Shown here: positions 1 through 8,604 of the stretch, piece by piece
Layout: each line of letters opens with the position of its first letter
Numbering within the stretch: the first letter of the stretch is position 1
Assembly: GCA_002686085.1 (NCBI GenBank)
Contig: NZAC01000047.1
Span: 1 to 33,212 of the forward strand
Direction of reading: 5' to 3'
Length of the DNA stretch: 33,212 nt
DNA from: Roseibacillus sp.
Lineage (GTDB): Bacteria > Verrucomicrobiota > Verrucomicrobiia > Verrucomicrobiales > Akkermansiaceae
The notes under the pieces: model-generated
Told to the model about the DNA's origin: nothing
The model's input: only the letters and a program-made list of their open reading frames with translations
The model's database searches: none
Made by a program: the position numbers and the translations under genes

Positions 1-191
1 CCCAAACTGGATCAAGAAAAGAACCCCAATTCCACAAGATATGGTATATTTTTACAAAAATCATACGACATCTCGAATTGTCCAAATCCTGGTAATTTTT
101 GCTGCCCGAGCCAGTAGGCCTCCACAATACCCTTGCTGACTCAATCTCAGAGCCAGCAAAGTTTTGCCCGATCGAGAGACCCACCGTGCGA

Positions 192-220
192 TTGACCTGT
201 CTTCTCTCCACCTTTAGAAC
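192..220 (+). promoter_or_regulatory. candidate sigma70-like promoter for the SDR gene
   Basis: TTGACC at 192-197 and TAGAAC at 215-220 are separated by 17 bases. The -10 match is weak, but the -35 match and spacing are good. Transcription would start around 227-229, on or next to the ATG at 229, and there is no Shine-Dalgarno sequence in between, so the message could be leaderless. The rest of 1-191 holds nothing I can recognise. Confidence 0.35.
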
Positions 221-228
221 CCGCCCCC

Positions 229-1011
229 ATGCCCACATTTCTCTCCGAACTATTCTCTCTGGAAGGCAAGATCGCCGTTGTCATTGGCGGCACTGGTGAA
301 CTTTGTGGAGCGATGGCGGAAGGGCTCTCGCAAGCAGGGGCAGAAGTAATCCTGGTTGGGAGAAGCGAGCAAAAGGCAATCGCCCGCATCGATGCAATTG
401 CCTCCAAGGGTGGCCGAGCACACTTTGTTGCGGCCGATGTGAGTAGCCGAGACGGTCTCGATAACCTCCGCGACGAGGTTATCGCACAGCATGGAAGAGT
501 CGATGTCCTCGTCAACGGGGCTGGAATCAATTCCCCTACTCCGGTTCTGGATATTACCGAGGAAGAATTTGCCAATATTATTGATATCAACCTCGCTGGA
601 GTTCTCCGGGGGTGCCAGAGCTTCGGTAGTTACTTTCTCGAGCAGAATATCAAGGGTTCAATTATCAACCTTGGGTCTATTTCTGGCCTCAATCCTCTCT
701 CGCGCGTCTTTACCTATTCCGCATCAAAAGGAGCTGTTCACAATCTCAGCCGTAATCTCGCCCGGGAGTGGGCACCTCACGGAATCCGGGTAAATACCCT
801 GGTGCCCGGATTTTTCCCCGCAGAACAAAATCGGAAAGTCCTTACCCCTGACCGAGTAGCTCAGATCATGGGTCACACCCCGATGGACCGTTTTGGTGAG
901 GCTCACGAGCTGGTAGGTGCGACCCTGCTACTCGCTTCAAACCGCGCTGGCGGATTTATAACTGGCACCGAAATGATAGTAGATGGCGGCTTCAACGCTG
1001 TTAGCATCTAG
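229..1011 (+). CDS. SDR family NAD(P)-dependent oxidoreductase (D-mannonate oxidoreductase-like)
   Basis: A classical short-chain dehydrogenase/reductase of 260 residues, the usual length for the family. The nucleotide-binding glycine motif GGTGELCG is at residues 20-27, NGAG at 96-99, the active-site Asn at 121 (INLAG), and the catalytic set is Ser150, Tyr163 and Lys167 (YSASK). The C-terminal stretch [11 protein letters not shown] (193-203) and the GG-MIVDGGF ending resemble the SDR group annotated as D-mannonate/fructuronate oxidoreductase, so a sugar-acid substrate is plausible, but SDR substrates cannot be read from sequence. It is a soluble cytoplasmic enzyme. No sugar-acid genes sit next to it inside the window; genes upstream are not visible. 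The fold is certain and the substrate is not. Confidence 0.85.
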   Translation: MPTFLSELFSLEGKIAVVIGGTGELCGAMAEGLSQAGAEVILVGRSEQKAIARIDAIASKGGRAHFVAADVSSRDGLDNLRDEVIAQHGRVDVLVNGAGINSPTPVLDITEEEFANIIDINLAGVLRGCQSFGSYFLEQNIKGSIINLGSISGLNPLSRVFTYSASKGAVHNLSRNLAREWAPHGIRVNTLVPGFFPAEQNRKVLTPDRVAQIMGHTPMDRFGEAHELVGATLLLASNRAGGFITGTEMIVDGGFNAVSI

Positions 1012-1279
1012 GCCTGTCTGCTTTTGTGGAGGGGTTCGAGGCACCCTGACCGACACTGGGTAGCGAATCTCCCGGTAACTGCGGTATGATAGGCCGATCC
1101 TCACCCAATTCAGATCAGGCAGATGAAATTCTAACCCACAGACACTCCGTTCAAATCACATCGGCCGCATGGAACCTTGAAAACAAGATTCTAACTGTAC
1201 CGCGCCTTGCCCTTCGCCCTCCCTCCGTGTATTGACCCAGCTACCTTAGGACTTTCAGCTCTCACAGCTCTCCTACCTC
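1012..1279. other. intergenic region between the SDR gene and secA
   Basis: These 268 bases contain no credible gene. The only overlapping frame runs into secA in another phase and resembles nothing. I see no convincing terminator or promoter; TTGAAA-like and TTGACC-like elements occur upstream of secA but lack a properly spaced -10. Confidence 0.5.
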
Positions 1280-4200
1280 ATGATCAAGTGGATTCTCCAG
1301 AAAATCGTCGGATCGAAACACCAGCGCGAACTCAAGCGCATGCGGCCGATGGTTGCTCGAATAAACCGCATAGAAGAGTCCCTGCAAGGCGAGTCCAGAG
1401 AGGCTATCCTCAGCAAGGTTGAAGGATGGCAGACGCACTTGCGAAGGTATCTTCCCCTCGAGACTGCCACCAAGCGTCAGATCGAACAGTTAGATGCGGA
1501 CAAGCTTTCCGAAATGGCCACCGCTGTAGGTGAGCGTATGTTATCTCTCCGGGATGAGTTTCCAAGTCTCCCAGAGCGTGTAACACCCGATCCTGACTCC
1601 ATCGAGAATGCCAAGGAGGCCTTCCGTAGCATCGAAGATCGGTTTCCTGAATTAAGGCGGAAGTATCTCGAGGAGATTCTTCCAGAAGCATTTGCTGTCG
1701 TAAAAAATGCGGCGCGGCGCCTCGTCGGAGAGACGGTTGACGTCTGCGACCAGCCTCTTACATGGGACATGGTGCATTTCGACGTTCAGCTATTTGGAGG
1801 GATAGCTCTCCATCGTAAGATGATCGCGGAAATGCAAACCGGGGAAGGAAAGACCTTGGTAGCCACTCTCCCTGTATTTCTGAACGCCCTGACCGGGCTG
1901 GGCGTTCATGTGGTCACGGTAAATGACTACCTAGCACGAAGAGACTCTGAATGGATGGGTGCAGTCTTTAAGTATCTGGGTCTTACGGTGGGCTGTATCC
2001 AGAATCAGCAGGCTCCTCCAATTCGAAGAGAACAGTATTGCTGTGACATCACATACGGAACCAACTCAGAATTTGGTTTCGATTACCTTCGTGATAACGG
2101 AATGGCATCCTCTTCCGATGAACAGGTCCAGCGTTCTCACTACTTTGCTATCATTGACGAGGTCGACTCTATTCTTATCGATGAGGCCCGAACCCCTCTC
2201 ATTATCTCCGGCCCCTCGGTTATGAACTCCTCGACCGAGCAGTATGTTCGGCACAAAGCATTGGTCGAGCAGCTCGTTAAGAAACAGAATCTACTCTGTA
2301 ACGAACTGGCTGCCGAAGCTAAGAAGCACCTAGACAACGGGGATGAAGAGGAGGCCGGACGATGCCTCTTTAAGATCAAACTGGGACAACCGCGAAATCG
2401 TCAGCTCATGCGGTCGATGGAGGACCCGGACCTTCGTCGTCTGGTTCAGAAAAGTGAGTTGGCACTTTATCAGGATACTCAGAAAAAAGAGCTTTTTGCG
2501 ATTAAGGAGGAGCTCTTTTTTACTATCGACGAAAAAGGACACGATGCCGACTTGATGGAAATGGGGCGCGAGTTCCTTTCGCCTGATGATCCTGAAGCCT
2601 TCGTCCTCCCCGACTTGGTAGAAGCTTTTGCTGAAATCGATGCCAATCCAGATCTCGACGAGAAAATGGCACTGGAAGCCAAGGAACAGGTTGAGGCAAG
2701 TCTGGATCGCCGGGGTGAGAAAATGCACTCGATCTCACAGCTCCTCAAGGCCTACTGCCTTTTTGAACGGGATGTTGAGTATGTCGTTCAGGAAAACAAG
2801 GTGATCATTGTCGATGAGAATACTGGTCGTGAGATGCCTGGCCGGAGATGGTCCGACGGACTGCATCAGGCCGTGGAAGCCAAGGAAGGCGTTGAAATTG
2901 AACGTGAGACTCAGACCTACGCTACAATTACGATCCAGAATTACTTCCGACTTTATGACAAACTGGCGGGAATGACCGGAACTGCCGAAACGGAAGCCGC
3001 GGAATTCTCTGATATTTACAATCTCGATGTCCTGCCGATCCCACCCAATGAGCCTAATCAGCGTGAAGACCGTAACGACCAAGTTTTCAAAACGAGGAGG
3101 GAGAAATATAATGCTGTCATTACCGCAATCCAGGAGTCACACCAGAAGGGACAGCCAGTCCTCGTAGGGACCGCTTCGGTAGATGCTTCGGAGACTCTCT
3201 CCCGAATGCTCAAGCGCGCTAAGATACCCCACTCCGTTCTCAACGCGAAATACCATCGTCAGGAAGCGGAGATCGTCACCAGGGCCGGGCAGAGAGGCGC
3301 GGTTACCGTGTCAACGAATATGGCCGGCCGAGGTACTGACATCAAGCTCTCTGAAGGAGTCGCTAAGCTTGGTGGACTCATGGTGGTAGGAACGGAAAGA
3401 CACGAATCCCGACGGATTGACCGCCAGCTGCGTGGACGTTGTGCCCGTCAGGGAGACCCGGGCGCATCCCAGTTTTTCATCTCTTTCGAAGATGACTTGA
3501 TGCGTAACTTTGCCGCAGCAGACCGAATGACCAACATGATGGATCGCTTCGGCATGAAAGATGGCGAAGCTCTCGAGCATCGATGGCTCAACCGTTCCGT
3601 TGAAACTGCTCAAAGGAGAGTGGAGCAACTTCATTACCGACGCCGGAAATACGTCCTCGATTTTGATGACGTCATGAATAGCCAGCGGGCCGCTGTGTAT
3701 GGTTACAGGAACGAGGCTCTCACCTCCGAGGATCCCCGCGAAATGATCTATGAGATCATCGACAAGGTCATCCCTGCGAAAGTCGAAGGATACTTCGAGC
3801 AAGAAGAAGGTGATAGTAGTGACTTCAGTGAATTGATCGGCTGGGCCAATACGACATTTCCAATCCACTGGGAACAGTCGCCCTCGAGTATGATGAGCAT
3901 GGGAGCAGACGAAATCAGCACTATCATCATCAGCAAGGTTAAGGCGGCATATGAACTCAAGGTACAAGTCGAAGACCCTGCCCTTCTTGATCAGCTGGAA
4001 AGACACATCGTCATGGTCTCCATCGACAAACTCTGGCAAGAGCACCTTTACAATATGGACGCCCTTCGCGAGGGTGTCGGCTTAAGAGCGCAAGGGCAGA
4101 AGGATCCTCTCGTTGAGTATAAGAACGAGGCCTACAATCTCTTTGTAACTCTCTGGGACCGAATCGAGGCCGAGGTCCTTGGCAATCTTTTCCGGAGTAC

Positions 4201-4450
4201 TACCAACCTCGAGAAGTTCGAGCAGTTTCTACACAACCTTCCTCTCGAATTGAATGACAGGGACTCCGAAAATCCCGGGGGAATTCCCAGCCCTGGAGGT
4301 GTTCAGGCCACTGGTGGCGCACAAGGAGAGGGAGGGCAACTTAAACTGAATATTCCAAAGCGCCGACCAAGTATAAAGGTAGGCCGTAACGAACCGTGTC
4401 CCTGCGGATCGGGCAAAAAATACAAAGCCTGCTGCGGTCGGCAGGGATAG
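1280..4450 (+). CDS. secA: preprotein translocase ATPase SecA
   Basis: The motor ATPase that drives secretory proteins through SecYEG. It has 1056 residues against about 840-900 in most bacteria. The Walker A motif MQTGEGKT is at 185-192, the Walker B/DEAD-type motif DEVD at 293-296 followed by [11 protein letters not shown], and the preprotein-binding and second helicase domains follow ([40 protein letters not shown]). The C-terminus carries the SecB/phospholipid-binding zinc motif with Cys1040, Cys1042, Cys1051 and Cys1052. The extra length lies mainly at about residues 315-505, between the DEAD motif and the conserved [17 protein letters not shown] segment. It is charged and helix-prone, like the insert known in SecA of Bacteroidetes, Chlamydiae and Verrucomicrobia. 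The ATG start gives a normal N-terminal helix; no Shine-Dalgarno sequence is visible. Confidence 0.98.
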   Translation: MIKWILQKIVGSKHQRELKRMRPMVARINRIEESLQGESREAILSKVEGWQTHLRRYLPLETATKRQIEQLDADKLSEMATAVGERMLSLRDEFPSLPERVTPDPDSIENAKEAFRSIEDRFPELRRKYLEEILPEAFAVVKNAARRLVGETVDVCDQPLTWDMVHFDVQLFGGIALHRKMIAEMQTGEGKTLVATLPVFLNALTGLGVHVVTVNDYLARRDSEWMGAVFKYLGLTVGCIQNQQAPPIRREQYCCDITYGTNSEFGFDYLRDNGMASSSDEQVQRSHYFAIIDEVDSILIDEARTPLIISGPSVMNSSTEQYVRHKALVEQLVKKQNLLCNELAAEAKKHLDNGDEEEAGRCLFKIKLGQPRNRQLMRSMEDPDLRRLVQKSELALYQDTQKKELFAIKEELFFTIDEKGHDADLMEMGREFLSPDDPEAFVLPDLVEAFAEIDANPDLDEKMALEAKEQVEASLDRRGEKMHSISQLLKAYCLFERDVEYVVQENKVIIVDENTGREMPGRRWSDGLHQAVEAKEGVEIERETQTYATITIQNYFRLYDKLAGMTGTAETEAAEFSDIYNLDVLPIPPNEPNQREDRNDQVFKTRREKYNAVITAIQESHQKGQPVLVGTASVDASETLSRMLKRAKIPHSVLNAKYHRQEAEIVTRAGQRGAVTVSTNMAGRGTDIKLSEGVAKLGGLMVVGTERHESRRIDRQLRGRCARQGDPGASQFFISFEDDLMRNFAAADRMTNMMDRFGMKDGEALEHRWLNRSVETAQRRVEQLHYRRRKYVLDFDDVMNSQRAAVYGYRNEALTSEDPREMIYEIIDKVIPAKVEGYFEQEEGDSSDFSELIGWANTTFPIHWEQSPSSMMSMGADEISTIIISKVKAAYELKVQVEDPALLDQLERHIVMVSIDKLWQEHLYNMDALREGVGLRAQGQKDPLVEYKNEAYNLFVTLWDRIEAEVLGNLFRSTTNLEKFEQFLHNLPLELNDRDSENPGGIPSPGGVQATGGAQGEGGQLKLNIPKRRPSIKVGRNEPCPCGSGKKYKACCGRQG

Positions 4451-4518
4451 CTTGGCGCAAGTCAGACGAAACCCGTAGAATTTGCCCGAATTAGGCTATG
4501 TTACGTGTAAATCTCGGC

Positions 4519-4547
4519 TTGACGCTCCGGTGTGGCGCCCCTAGGCT
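4519..4547 (+). promoter_or_regulatory. candidate sigma70-like promoter for rpsU
   Basis: TTGACG at 4519-4524 and TAGGCT at 4542-4547 have a 17-base spacer in the gap between secA and rpsU. The -35 is near consensus and the -10 is weaker. The predicted start point near 4554 gives a leader of about 32 bases that begins with the palindrome at 4555-4567. Confidence 0.4.
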
Positions 4548-4554
4548 CCGCGCC

Positions 4555-4567
4555 CCCAGTCACTGGG
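4555..4567. repeat. 13-base interrupted palindrome in the rpsU leader
   Basis: CCCAGT and ACTGGG flank a single central C. It lies at the predicted 5' end of the rpsU transcript, 18 bases before the ATG. A one-base loop is too tight for a clean RNA hairpin, so a protein operator on DNA is at least as likely. Its function is unknown. Confidence 0.35.
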
Positions 4568-4585
4568 AAAACTCTGTAATATTCC

Positions 4586-4876
4586 ATGGCGAACAGTCAC
4601 GACCGCGGCATTGACATAAAGAAGGGAGAATCCGTAGACCGGGCTCTCAAGCGGCTGAAGACGATGCTTGATACCGAAGGTATCATCGAAGAGATGCGGC
4701 GCCGGAGAGCTTTTGAGACCCCGACGCAAAGAAAAGTTCGGAAGGCCCGCAGCGCAATCAAGCGCAACCGCGTGAGATGGCGCTATATCTCTGAGTCCGC
4801 AGAGAAAAAAATTGAGGAGCGCAAAGCTGCTGCTGCCGCTGCCGCTGCCAATTCAGTCCAGGAAGACCTCGCCTGA
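4586..4876 (+). CDS. rpsU: 30S ribosomal protein S21
   Basis: Small basic protein of the 30S platform near the anti-Shine-Dalgarno end of 16S rRNA. It has 96 residues, longer than the usual 60-70. The S21 signature runs from KKGESVDRALKRLK (12-25) through the IIEEMRRRRAFETPTQR segment to the basic KARSAIKRNR stretch. Beyond the family core there is an extra C-terminal tail that is charged and then alanine-rich (a run of eight Ala at about residues 81-88). It has its own candidate promoter and runs towards fabF. In some bacteria with weak Shine-Dalgarno usage S21 is variable or absent, so the retained, extended form here is worth noting. Confidence 0.93.
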   Translation: MANSHDRGIDIKKGESVDRALKRLKTMLDTEGIIEEMRRRRAFETPTQRKVRKARSAIKRNRVRWRYISESAEKKIEERKAAAAAAAANSVQEDLA

Positions 4877-4886
4877 GGCGGTCTCA

Positions 4887-4901
4887 CGGACTCTTCGTCC
4901 G
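4887..4901. terminator. short hairpin between convergent rpsU and fabF
   Basis: CGGAC and GTCCG form a 5-base-pair stem around a 5-base loop in the 59-base gap between the convergent genes. There is no run of T on either side, so as a terminator it is weak. Confidence 0.2.
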
Positions 4902-4935
4902 GCTTGTCAGGCTTTCGTTGAGATCGTGGGGTAGT

Positions 4936-6186
4936 CTACCCCTCAAAGGATTTCACAATGAGGGTGGCATTGTGCCCACCAAAGCCGAAGCCATTGCTCG
5001 CAGCAACTCGCACCTTCGACTCACGTGCTTCATTCGGCACGTAGTCCAGGTCGCATTCGGGATCCTGATTCTCAAGATTAATCGTTGGAGGAAGAACCCC
5101 TTCCCTGACCGCCATGATGCAGGCGGCAAGTTCCACAGCGCCTGCAGCCCCCAGCAGATGGCCCGTCATTGATTTCGTCGAGCTGACCGCCAAGCCATTG
5201 GTGGCATGATTGCCGCATGCTACCTTGATCGCTCTAGTCTCTGCGATATCACCCAGGGGCGTAGAAGTCCCATGAGCATTCAGATAATCGATTTCATCCG
5301 GATTTACCCGCGCGTGCTTCATGGCCATCTGCATCGCACGAGCAGGACCGCTCCCATCCGGCGAAGGAGCGCTCAAATGATGAGCGTCTGCACTTACCCC
5401 GTAACCCGCAAGCTCGGCATAGATCTTTGCTCCACGTTTTTTTGCATGCTCTAGTTCCTCGAGCATCAACACTCCTGCCCCCTCTCCCATCACAAATCCG
5501 TCGCGATCGACATCAAAGGGTCGTGATGCACGCTCGGGCTCATCGTTGCGACAGCTGAGCGCTCTCATATTGCTGAAACCAGCCAGCCCCATATCTCTAA
5601 TCGAGGCTTCAGCGCCTCCTGCCAGAATGGCCTCGGCATCTCCGAACTTAATAATACGCCAAGCTTCACCGACGGAGTTGTTAGCAGTAGCACACGCTGT
5701 CACGATTGCCATATTGGGACCTCCGAACCCATACTCCATTGAGATCATCCCTGTCGCAATATTTGCGATCATCATCGGAATCACAAAAGGACTGACCCTT
5801 GGCGCTCCTTTTTCCATGTATACCGTATGCTGTTCAACAAGAGTATGAAGACCGCCAATCCCGCTGCCAACCATCACACCAATCCGAGTTTTGTCCACTG
5901 ACTCAGGATCCATCCCACTGTCATCCATCGCCATCCGAGCCGCAGGAAGTGCAAACTGAGTGTAGCGATCTGATCTTCTGGCATCCTTCGGATTTGTGTA
6001 AAACGGCTTGGGATCAAACCCTCTCACTTCCCCTGCAATTCGGCATGGGAACTCCGAGACATCACATTGCTCGATCCGGGTGATTCCCGAATGCCCCTCC
6101 TTGAGACTTTTCCATGTCGCATCAAGATCATGCCCAAGCGGACTGATCGCACCGATGCCGGTTACTACAACTCTGCGTTCAGACAT
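4936..6186 (-). CDS. fabF: beta-ketoacyl-ACP synthase II
   Basis: Condensing enzyme of fatty-acid elongation: decarboxylates malonyl-ACP and adds two carbons to acyl-ACP. At 416 residues it has the normal FabF length. The catalytic Cys is 165 in VTACATANNS, the two active-site His are 305 (NAHGTSTPLGD) and 343 (KSMTGHLLGAAGA, with Lys338), and the glycine-rich end NGFGFGGHNAT is at 398-407. It is cytoplasmic. It is the last gene after the exbB-exbD operon, 63 bases behind the zinc-ribbon gene, so it may be co-transcribed. No acpP or other fab gene is adjacent, which is unusual because acpP-fabF pairs are common. Confidence 0.96.
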   Translation of the reverse strand: MSERRVVVTGIGAISPLGHDLDATWKSLKEGHSGITRIEQCDVSEFPCRIAGEVRGFDPKPFYTNPKDARRSDRYTQFALPAARMAMDDSGMDPESVDKTRIGVMVGSGIGGLHTLVEQHTVYMEKGAPRVSPFVIPMMIANIATGMISMEYGFGGPNMAIVTACATANNSVGEAWRIIKFGDAEAILAGGAEASIRDMGLAGFSNMRALSCRNDEPERASRPFDVDRDGFVMGEGAGVLMLEELEHAKKRGAKIYAELAGYGVSADAHHLSAPSPDGSGPARAMQMAMKHARVNPDEIDYLNAHGTSTPLGDIAETRAIKVACGNHATNGLAVSSTKSMTGHLLGAAGAVELAACIMAVREGVLPPTINLENQDPECDLDYVPNEARESKVRVAASNGFGFGGHNATLIVKSFEG

Positions 6187-6249
6187 AAGAATATCTTTGC
6201 CCTAATGAGGCGTTCCATGCCTAAACGCCTGATCGCAGTTGCGCAAGCC

Positions 6250-6492
6250 TCATCCCAATCGCCTGTCAGGCCCCGTAAGATTCGAGCTCGCACAATCTGG
6301 ACATTTCTGCAACTTGCCCGCTCCGGTCCGGAGGTAAGACCGACCGCATACGCGACAATTGAAAGTGTTTTGCTTGAGCGCTCTCTCACATCGTCTCTCA
6401 CGAATACTACCTGCGAGAGTAATACTCCCTGCCGCAACCATGGAAGCGGTTAAAACCAGAGAAAAAAGCTGTGAAATCTCTATCGCAAACAT
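6250..6492 (-). CDS. small membrane protein with a C-terminal zinc ribbon
   Basis: An 80-residue protein with one hydrophobic segment at about residues 8-30, a basic stretch, then two CxxC knuckles (Cys46/Cys49 and Cys64/Cys67) 14 residues apart. This is the layout of a rubredoxin-like zinc ribbon and suggests metal binding next to the membrane. I chose the ATG at 6492, two bases after the stop of the upstream gene; a TTG at 6498 would overlap it. I do not recognise a named family. The coupling to the ExbBD genes upstream and the clear cysteine pattern argue that it is real. The positive-inside rule, with RERRCER just after the helix, would place the ribbon in the cytoplasm. Confidence 0.7.
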   Translation of the reverse strand: MFAIEISQLFSLVLTASMVAAGSITLAGSIRERRCERALKQNTFNCRVCGRSYLRTGAGKLQKCPDCASSNLTGPDRRLG

Positions 6493-6494
6493 CT

Positions 6495-7322
6495 TCAAGG
6501 ATAACGCGCTTCAACCCTGACCCCCTCGACCTGAATCCTCACTCGCCCCCACGTCAGCTTCTCCTCCGCCGGTTCCAGACGCTGCAAACGAAGCCAACGC
6601 CCAAGCAGTCCATCCAGATCCTGCTCATCGGGGTCCAGTACTTGACACGTTTGAATTTGACCCTTGTCGTCCACACTGACCATAAACCTTCGATCTAATC
6701 CAAGAAGATCACGAATCCGTAGATTGGCCTCTCCCTCAAGCCTGTTCACAAGAAGAGCCTCCAATGGCCACTCACTGCCGGCGGTGTTCCAACGCTTTTG
6801 TAGACTTCCCTCTACCTGCAAATACACACGCCCTGCCACCTCTCCCATGGCTTGAGCTGAGGCCGATGTTGCTACCTCTCCCGGGAGGTTGCGCTTAAGG
6901 GGATTAATAATGGCCGGCAACTGCACATCCACAATCCGCGACTCAGAGGGATACAGCAGCGCCTCGAAACGCGCTTCGCGCTGGAGGACCTCCTCATAGG
7001 ATGAAACCCGTCTCTTCAGTTCGTTATCCACTTCAGGTTCCCATCGCTCTAAATCTGGCGCCTTCCCATGAGCCCAGGACAACCATCGACGAGAGGCCTC
7101 ACTTCCGGGCGTCAAAACAGTTAAGCTGCCTGCCTCTCTGAACTCCCGACCACGCTCGGCGCCTTCCACGGTTATCAGCAGCGTAACGGCTCCGAACAAG
7201 ACCACGCCTAGAAACAGTGCCAGCAGGGTTCTTCCAAAATAACTCTCCTCCTGACGCCAGCTGAACAGCAAGCCTGCTTTCCTATCTTCAAGGATCAGGC
7301 GATTCTTCGTCCACCACCTCAT
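6495..7322 (-). CDS. TonB-position membrane-anchored periplasmic protein, unknown
   Basis: A 275-residue protein with a basic cytoplasmic N-terminus, a single membrane helix at about residues 29-51, and a long periplasmic part. It starts 4 bases inside the end of exbD (ATGA overlap), so translation is coupled. The C-terminal third (from LRIRDLLGLDRRFMVSVDD to the end) has an alternating strand/helix pattern like the small C-terminal domain of TonB/TolA proteins, but there is no Pro/Lys-rich spacer. By position and topology it could be the energy-transducing partner of this ExbBD pair. That is inference; I recognise no named family. Confidence 0.7.
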   Translation of the reverse strand: MRWWTKNRLILEDRKAGLLFSWRQEESYFGRTLLALFLGVVLFGAVTLLITVEGAERGREFREAGSLTVLTPGSEASRRWLSWAHGKAPDLERWEPEVDNELKRRVSSYEEVLQREARFEALLYPSESRIVDVQLPAIINPLKRNLPGEVATSASAQAMGEVAGRVYLQVEGSLQKRWNTAGSEWPLEALLVNRLEGEANLRIRDLLGLDRRFMVSVDDKGQIQTCQVLDPDEQDLDGLLGRWLRLQRLEPAEEKLTWGRVRIQVEGVRVEARYP

Positions 7323-7795
7323 TCGTTCGAAAGAATTTCCTCCTCTGGAGAGGTCTCTCTTAATCCACCGAATCCCGCATTCTCCATTTCAAAACGCCCA
7401 CCAAGGATCACCTCAACGCCCACCTCATCTGCCAGAATTTCGAGCTCACTAAGAAGGCCGAACTTCATATTTTGATCGAGTACCGCAACCAGAACCTCGA
7501 TACCTCTGGCCTCCTTAAGCCGCATCAGCTCATCTGCAAGATCCTCAAAATCGATCTTCTTTCTTCCTAGATGAAACCTCGGAGGGGAACCTGCTCGACC
7601 AAAAAGGCTAACTCTTTTCTCGGGGGCAATGGTGTCCATTCGCGAACTGAACTTCATCTTGTTTAATGGCACCCCAGCTTGATCAGCTACCGCTGGAACC
7701 AGCGCAAAAAAAATTAAAAGCACCGCAATGATATCCAGTACTGCCAACAAATAAAGTGCCGAAGGCCTTTCTGGAAGAGTCAGCTGGGCTCTCAC
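7319..7795 (-). CDS. exbD: ExbD/TolR-type proton-channel subunit
   Basis: A 158-residue inner-membrane protein with one helix at about residues 15-37 and the conserved membrane Asp at position 21 (LAVLDIIAVLLIFFALVP), followed by a periplasmic domain ending in an ExbD-like fold (VLVAVLDQNMKFGLLSELEILADEVG). ExbD/TolR uses this Asp to couple proton flow through the ExbB/TolQ ring to a TonB- or TolA-like partner. It starts at GTG, overlapping the stop of exbB by 4 bases (GTGA), and its stop overlaps the next start by 4 bases. The insert at residues 45-85 is longer than in enteric ExbD. It is a divergent member; membership rests on topology, the Asp and the ExbB neighbour. Confidence 0.82.
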   Translation of the reverse strand: MRAQLTLPERPSALYLLAVLDIIAVLLIFFALVPAVADQAGVPLNKMKFSSRMDTIAPEKRVSLFGRAGSPPRFHLGRKKIDFEDLADELMRLKEARGIEVLVAVLDQNMKFGLLSELEILADEVGVEVILGGRFEMENAGFGGLRETSPEEEILSNE

Positions 7796-8481
7796 GACTC
7801 AATACTTCTCGACTTCTTTGTTGTAGTTCTCCGTGCTTCGACCTCTTCCCGGAACGGTAGAATATCAATTCCGGAGCGAGCATCGACAATCAGGTTAACA
7901 ACTTCAATTCCAGTTCTCTGCAGGCGGTACAATAGCCGCTTTGCCTTCCCAAGCATCGTCAAGTAAAAGAGATAGGAGGCAGTCGCGATGCACAAGCCAG
8001 CCGCGGTTGTCACGAGACTCTGAAAGATGCCACCTGCGAGACTCGCATAGGCTACTTCACCTTCAGCCTGATTGATTTCAGTAAACGCATCAATTAACCC
8101 CAAGGATGTTCCCAAAAGACCCGCAAGCGGAGCAATAAGGGCGACTCCCAGCAAGGCCCGCAGATTTTTCTCTATGCGCGGCACCTCCATACACACAGCT
8201 TCATCCGCAATCATAACGAGGTCTTTTCGCTCCATGTGATGGCGGATCAGTACACTATGAGCAATTCGCCCCACTGGGCCTCGCAAACGGTTTGCCTGAT
8301 GGATTGCTTCCGCAAACCCCTTCTGCCGGAGGTGATTGGATATACCGACGAGAAAATCAGCGACGTTTACCCTGACGCTATGAAAATAGAGCAGCCTTTC
8401 AATGATGTATACAACGGCCATAAAGGCCAAGGCGGCTTGGAGCCAGAGCACCGGTCCGCCATACTGCAAAAGGTCCGACAT
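7792..8481 (-). CDS. exbB: ExbB/TolQ/MotA-type proton-channel protein
   Basis: Membrane protein of the MotA/TolQ/ExbB family. I start it at the ATG at 8481 (MSDLLQYGGPVLWLQ), giving 229 residues. Longer starts exist at 8565 (ATG) and 8580 (GTG), but the added 33 residues are polar and unlike the family, and the longer form would leave only 24 bases to the divergent helicase gene. The first helix is at about residues 10-30. The conserved channel region APLAGLLGTSLGLIDAF is followed by a third helix around SLVTTAAGLCIATASYLFYL. It should form the ring that powers the ExbD and TonB-position proteins encoded next in the same overlapping operon. Confidence 0.88.
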   Translation of the reverse strand: MSDLLQYGGPVLWLQAALAFMAVVYIIERLLYFHSVRVNVADFLVGISNHLRQKGFAEAIHQANRLRGPVGRIAHSVLIRHHMERKDLVMIADEAVCMEVPRIEKNLRALLGVALIAPLAGLLGTSLGLIDAFTEINQAEGEVAYASLAGGIFQSLVTTAAGLCIATASYLFYLTMLGKAKRLLYRLQRTGIEVVNLIVDARSGIDILPFREEVEARRTTTKKSRSIES

Positions 8482-8570
8482 CGCCTTGGAGTCTACCGCG
8501 GACGCGTTTGAATGGCCAGACGTTCCGTCAGAATCAGGTAATTCTCTGGAAACAAGGTGATCCATTGCCC

Positions 8571-8599
8571 TTGACCCCACCGTGGAGTCGCTCTACCTA
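8571..8599 (+). promoter_or_regulatory. candidate promoter for the helicase gene
   Basis: TTGACC at 8571-8576 and TACCTA at 8594-8599 are 17 bases apart. The ATG at 8605 is only 5 bases past the -10, so transcription would begin at or near the start codon. The element lies in the divergent space between exbB and the helicase. Confidence 0.35.
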
Positions 8600-8604
8600 G
8601 CGAG

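Noticed and set aside
1207-1422. 71-residue plus-strand open frame overlapping the start of secA
   Set aside because: Shares sequence with the conserved SecA N-terminus in a different phase and has no features.
3311-4045. 244-residue open frame on the minus strand inside secA
   Set aside because: Lies wholly antisense to strongly conserved SecA coding sequence and resembles no protein family; a by-product of codon composition.
8482-8580. Longer N-terminus of exbB starting at GTG 8580
   Set aside because: The added residues are polar, unlike ExbB/TolQ N-termini, and would leave no room for the divergent promoter; the ATG at 8481 fits better.
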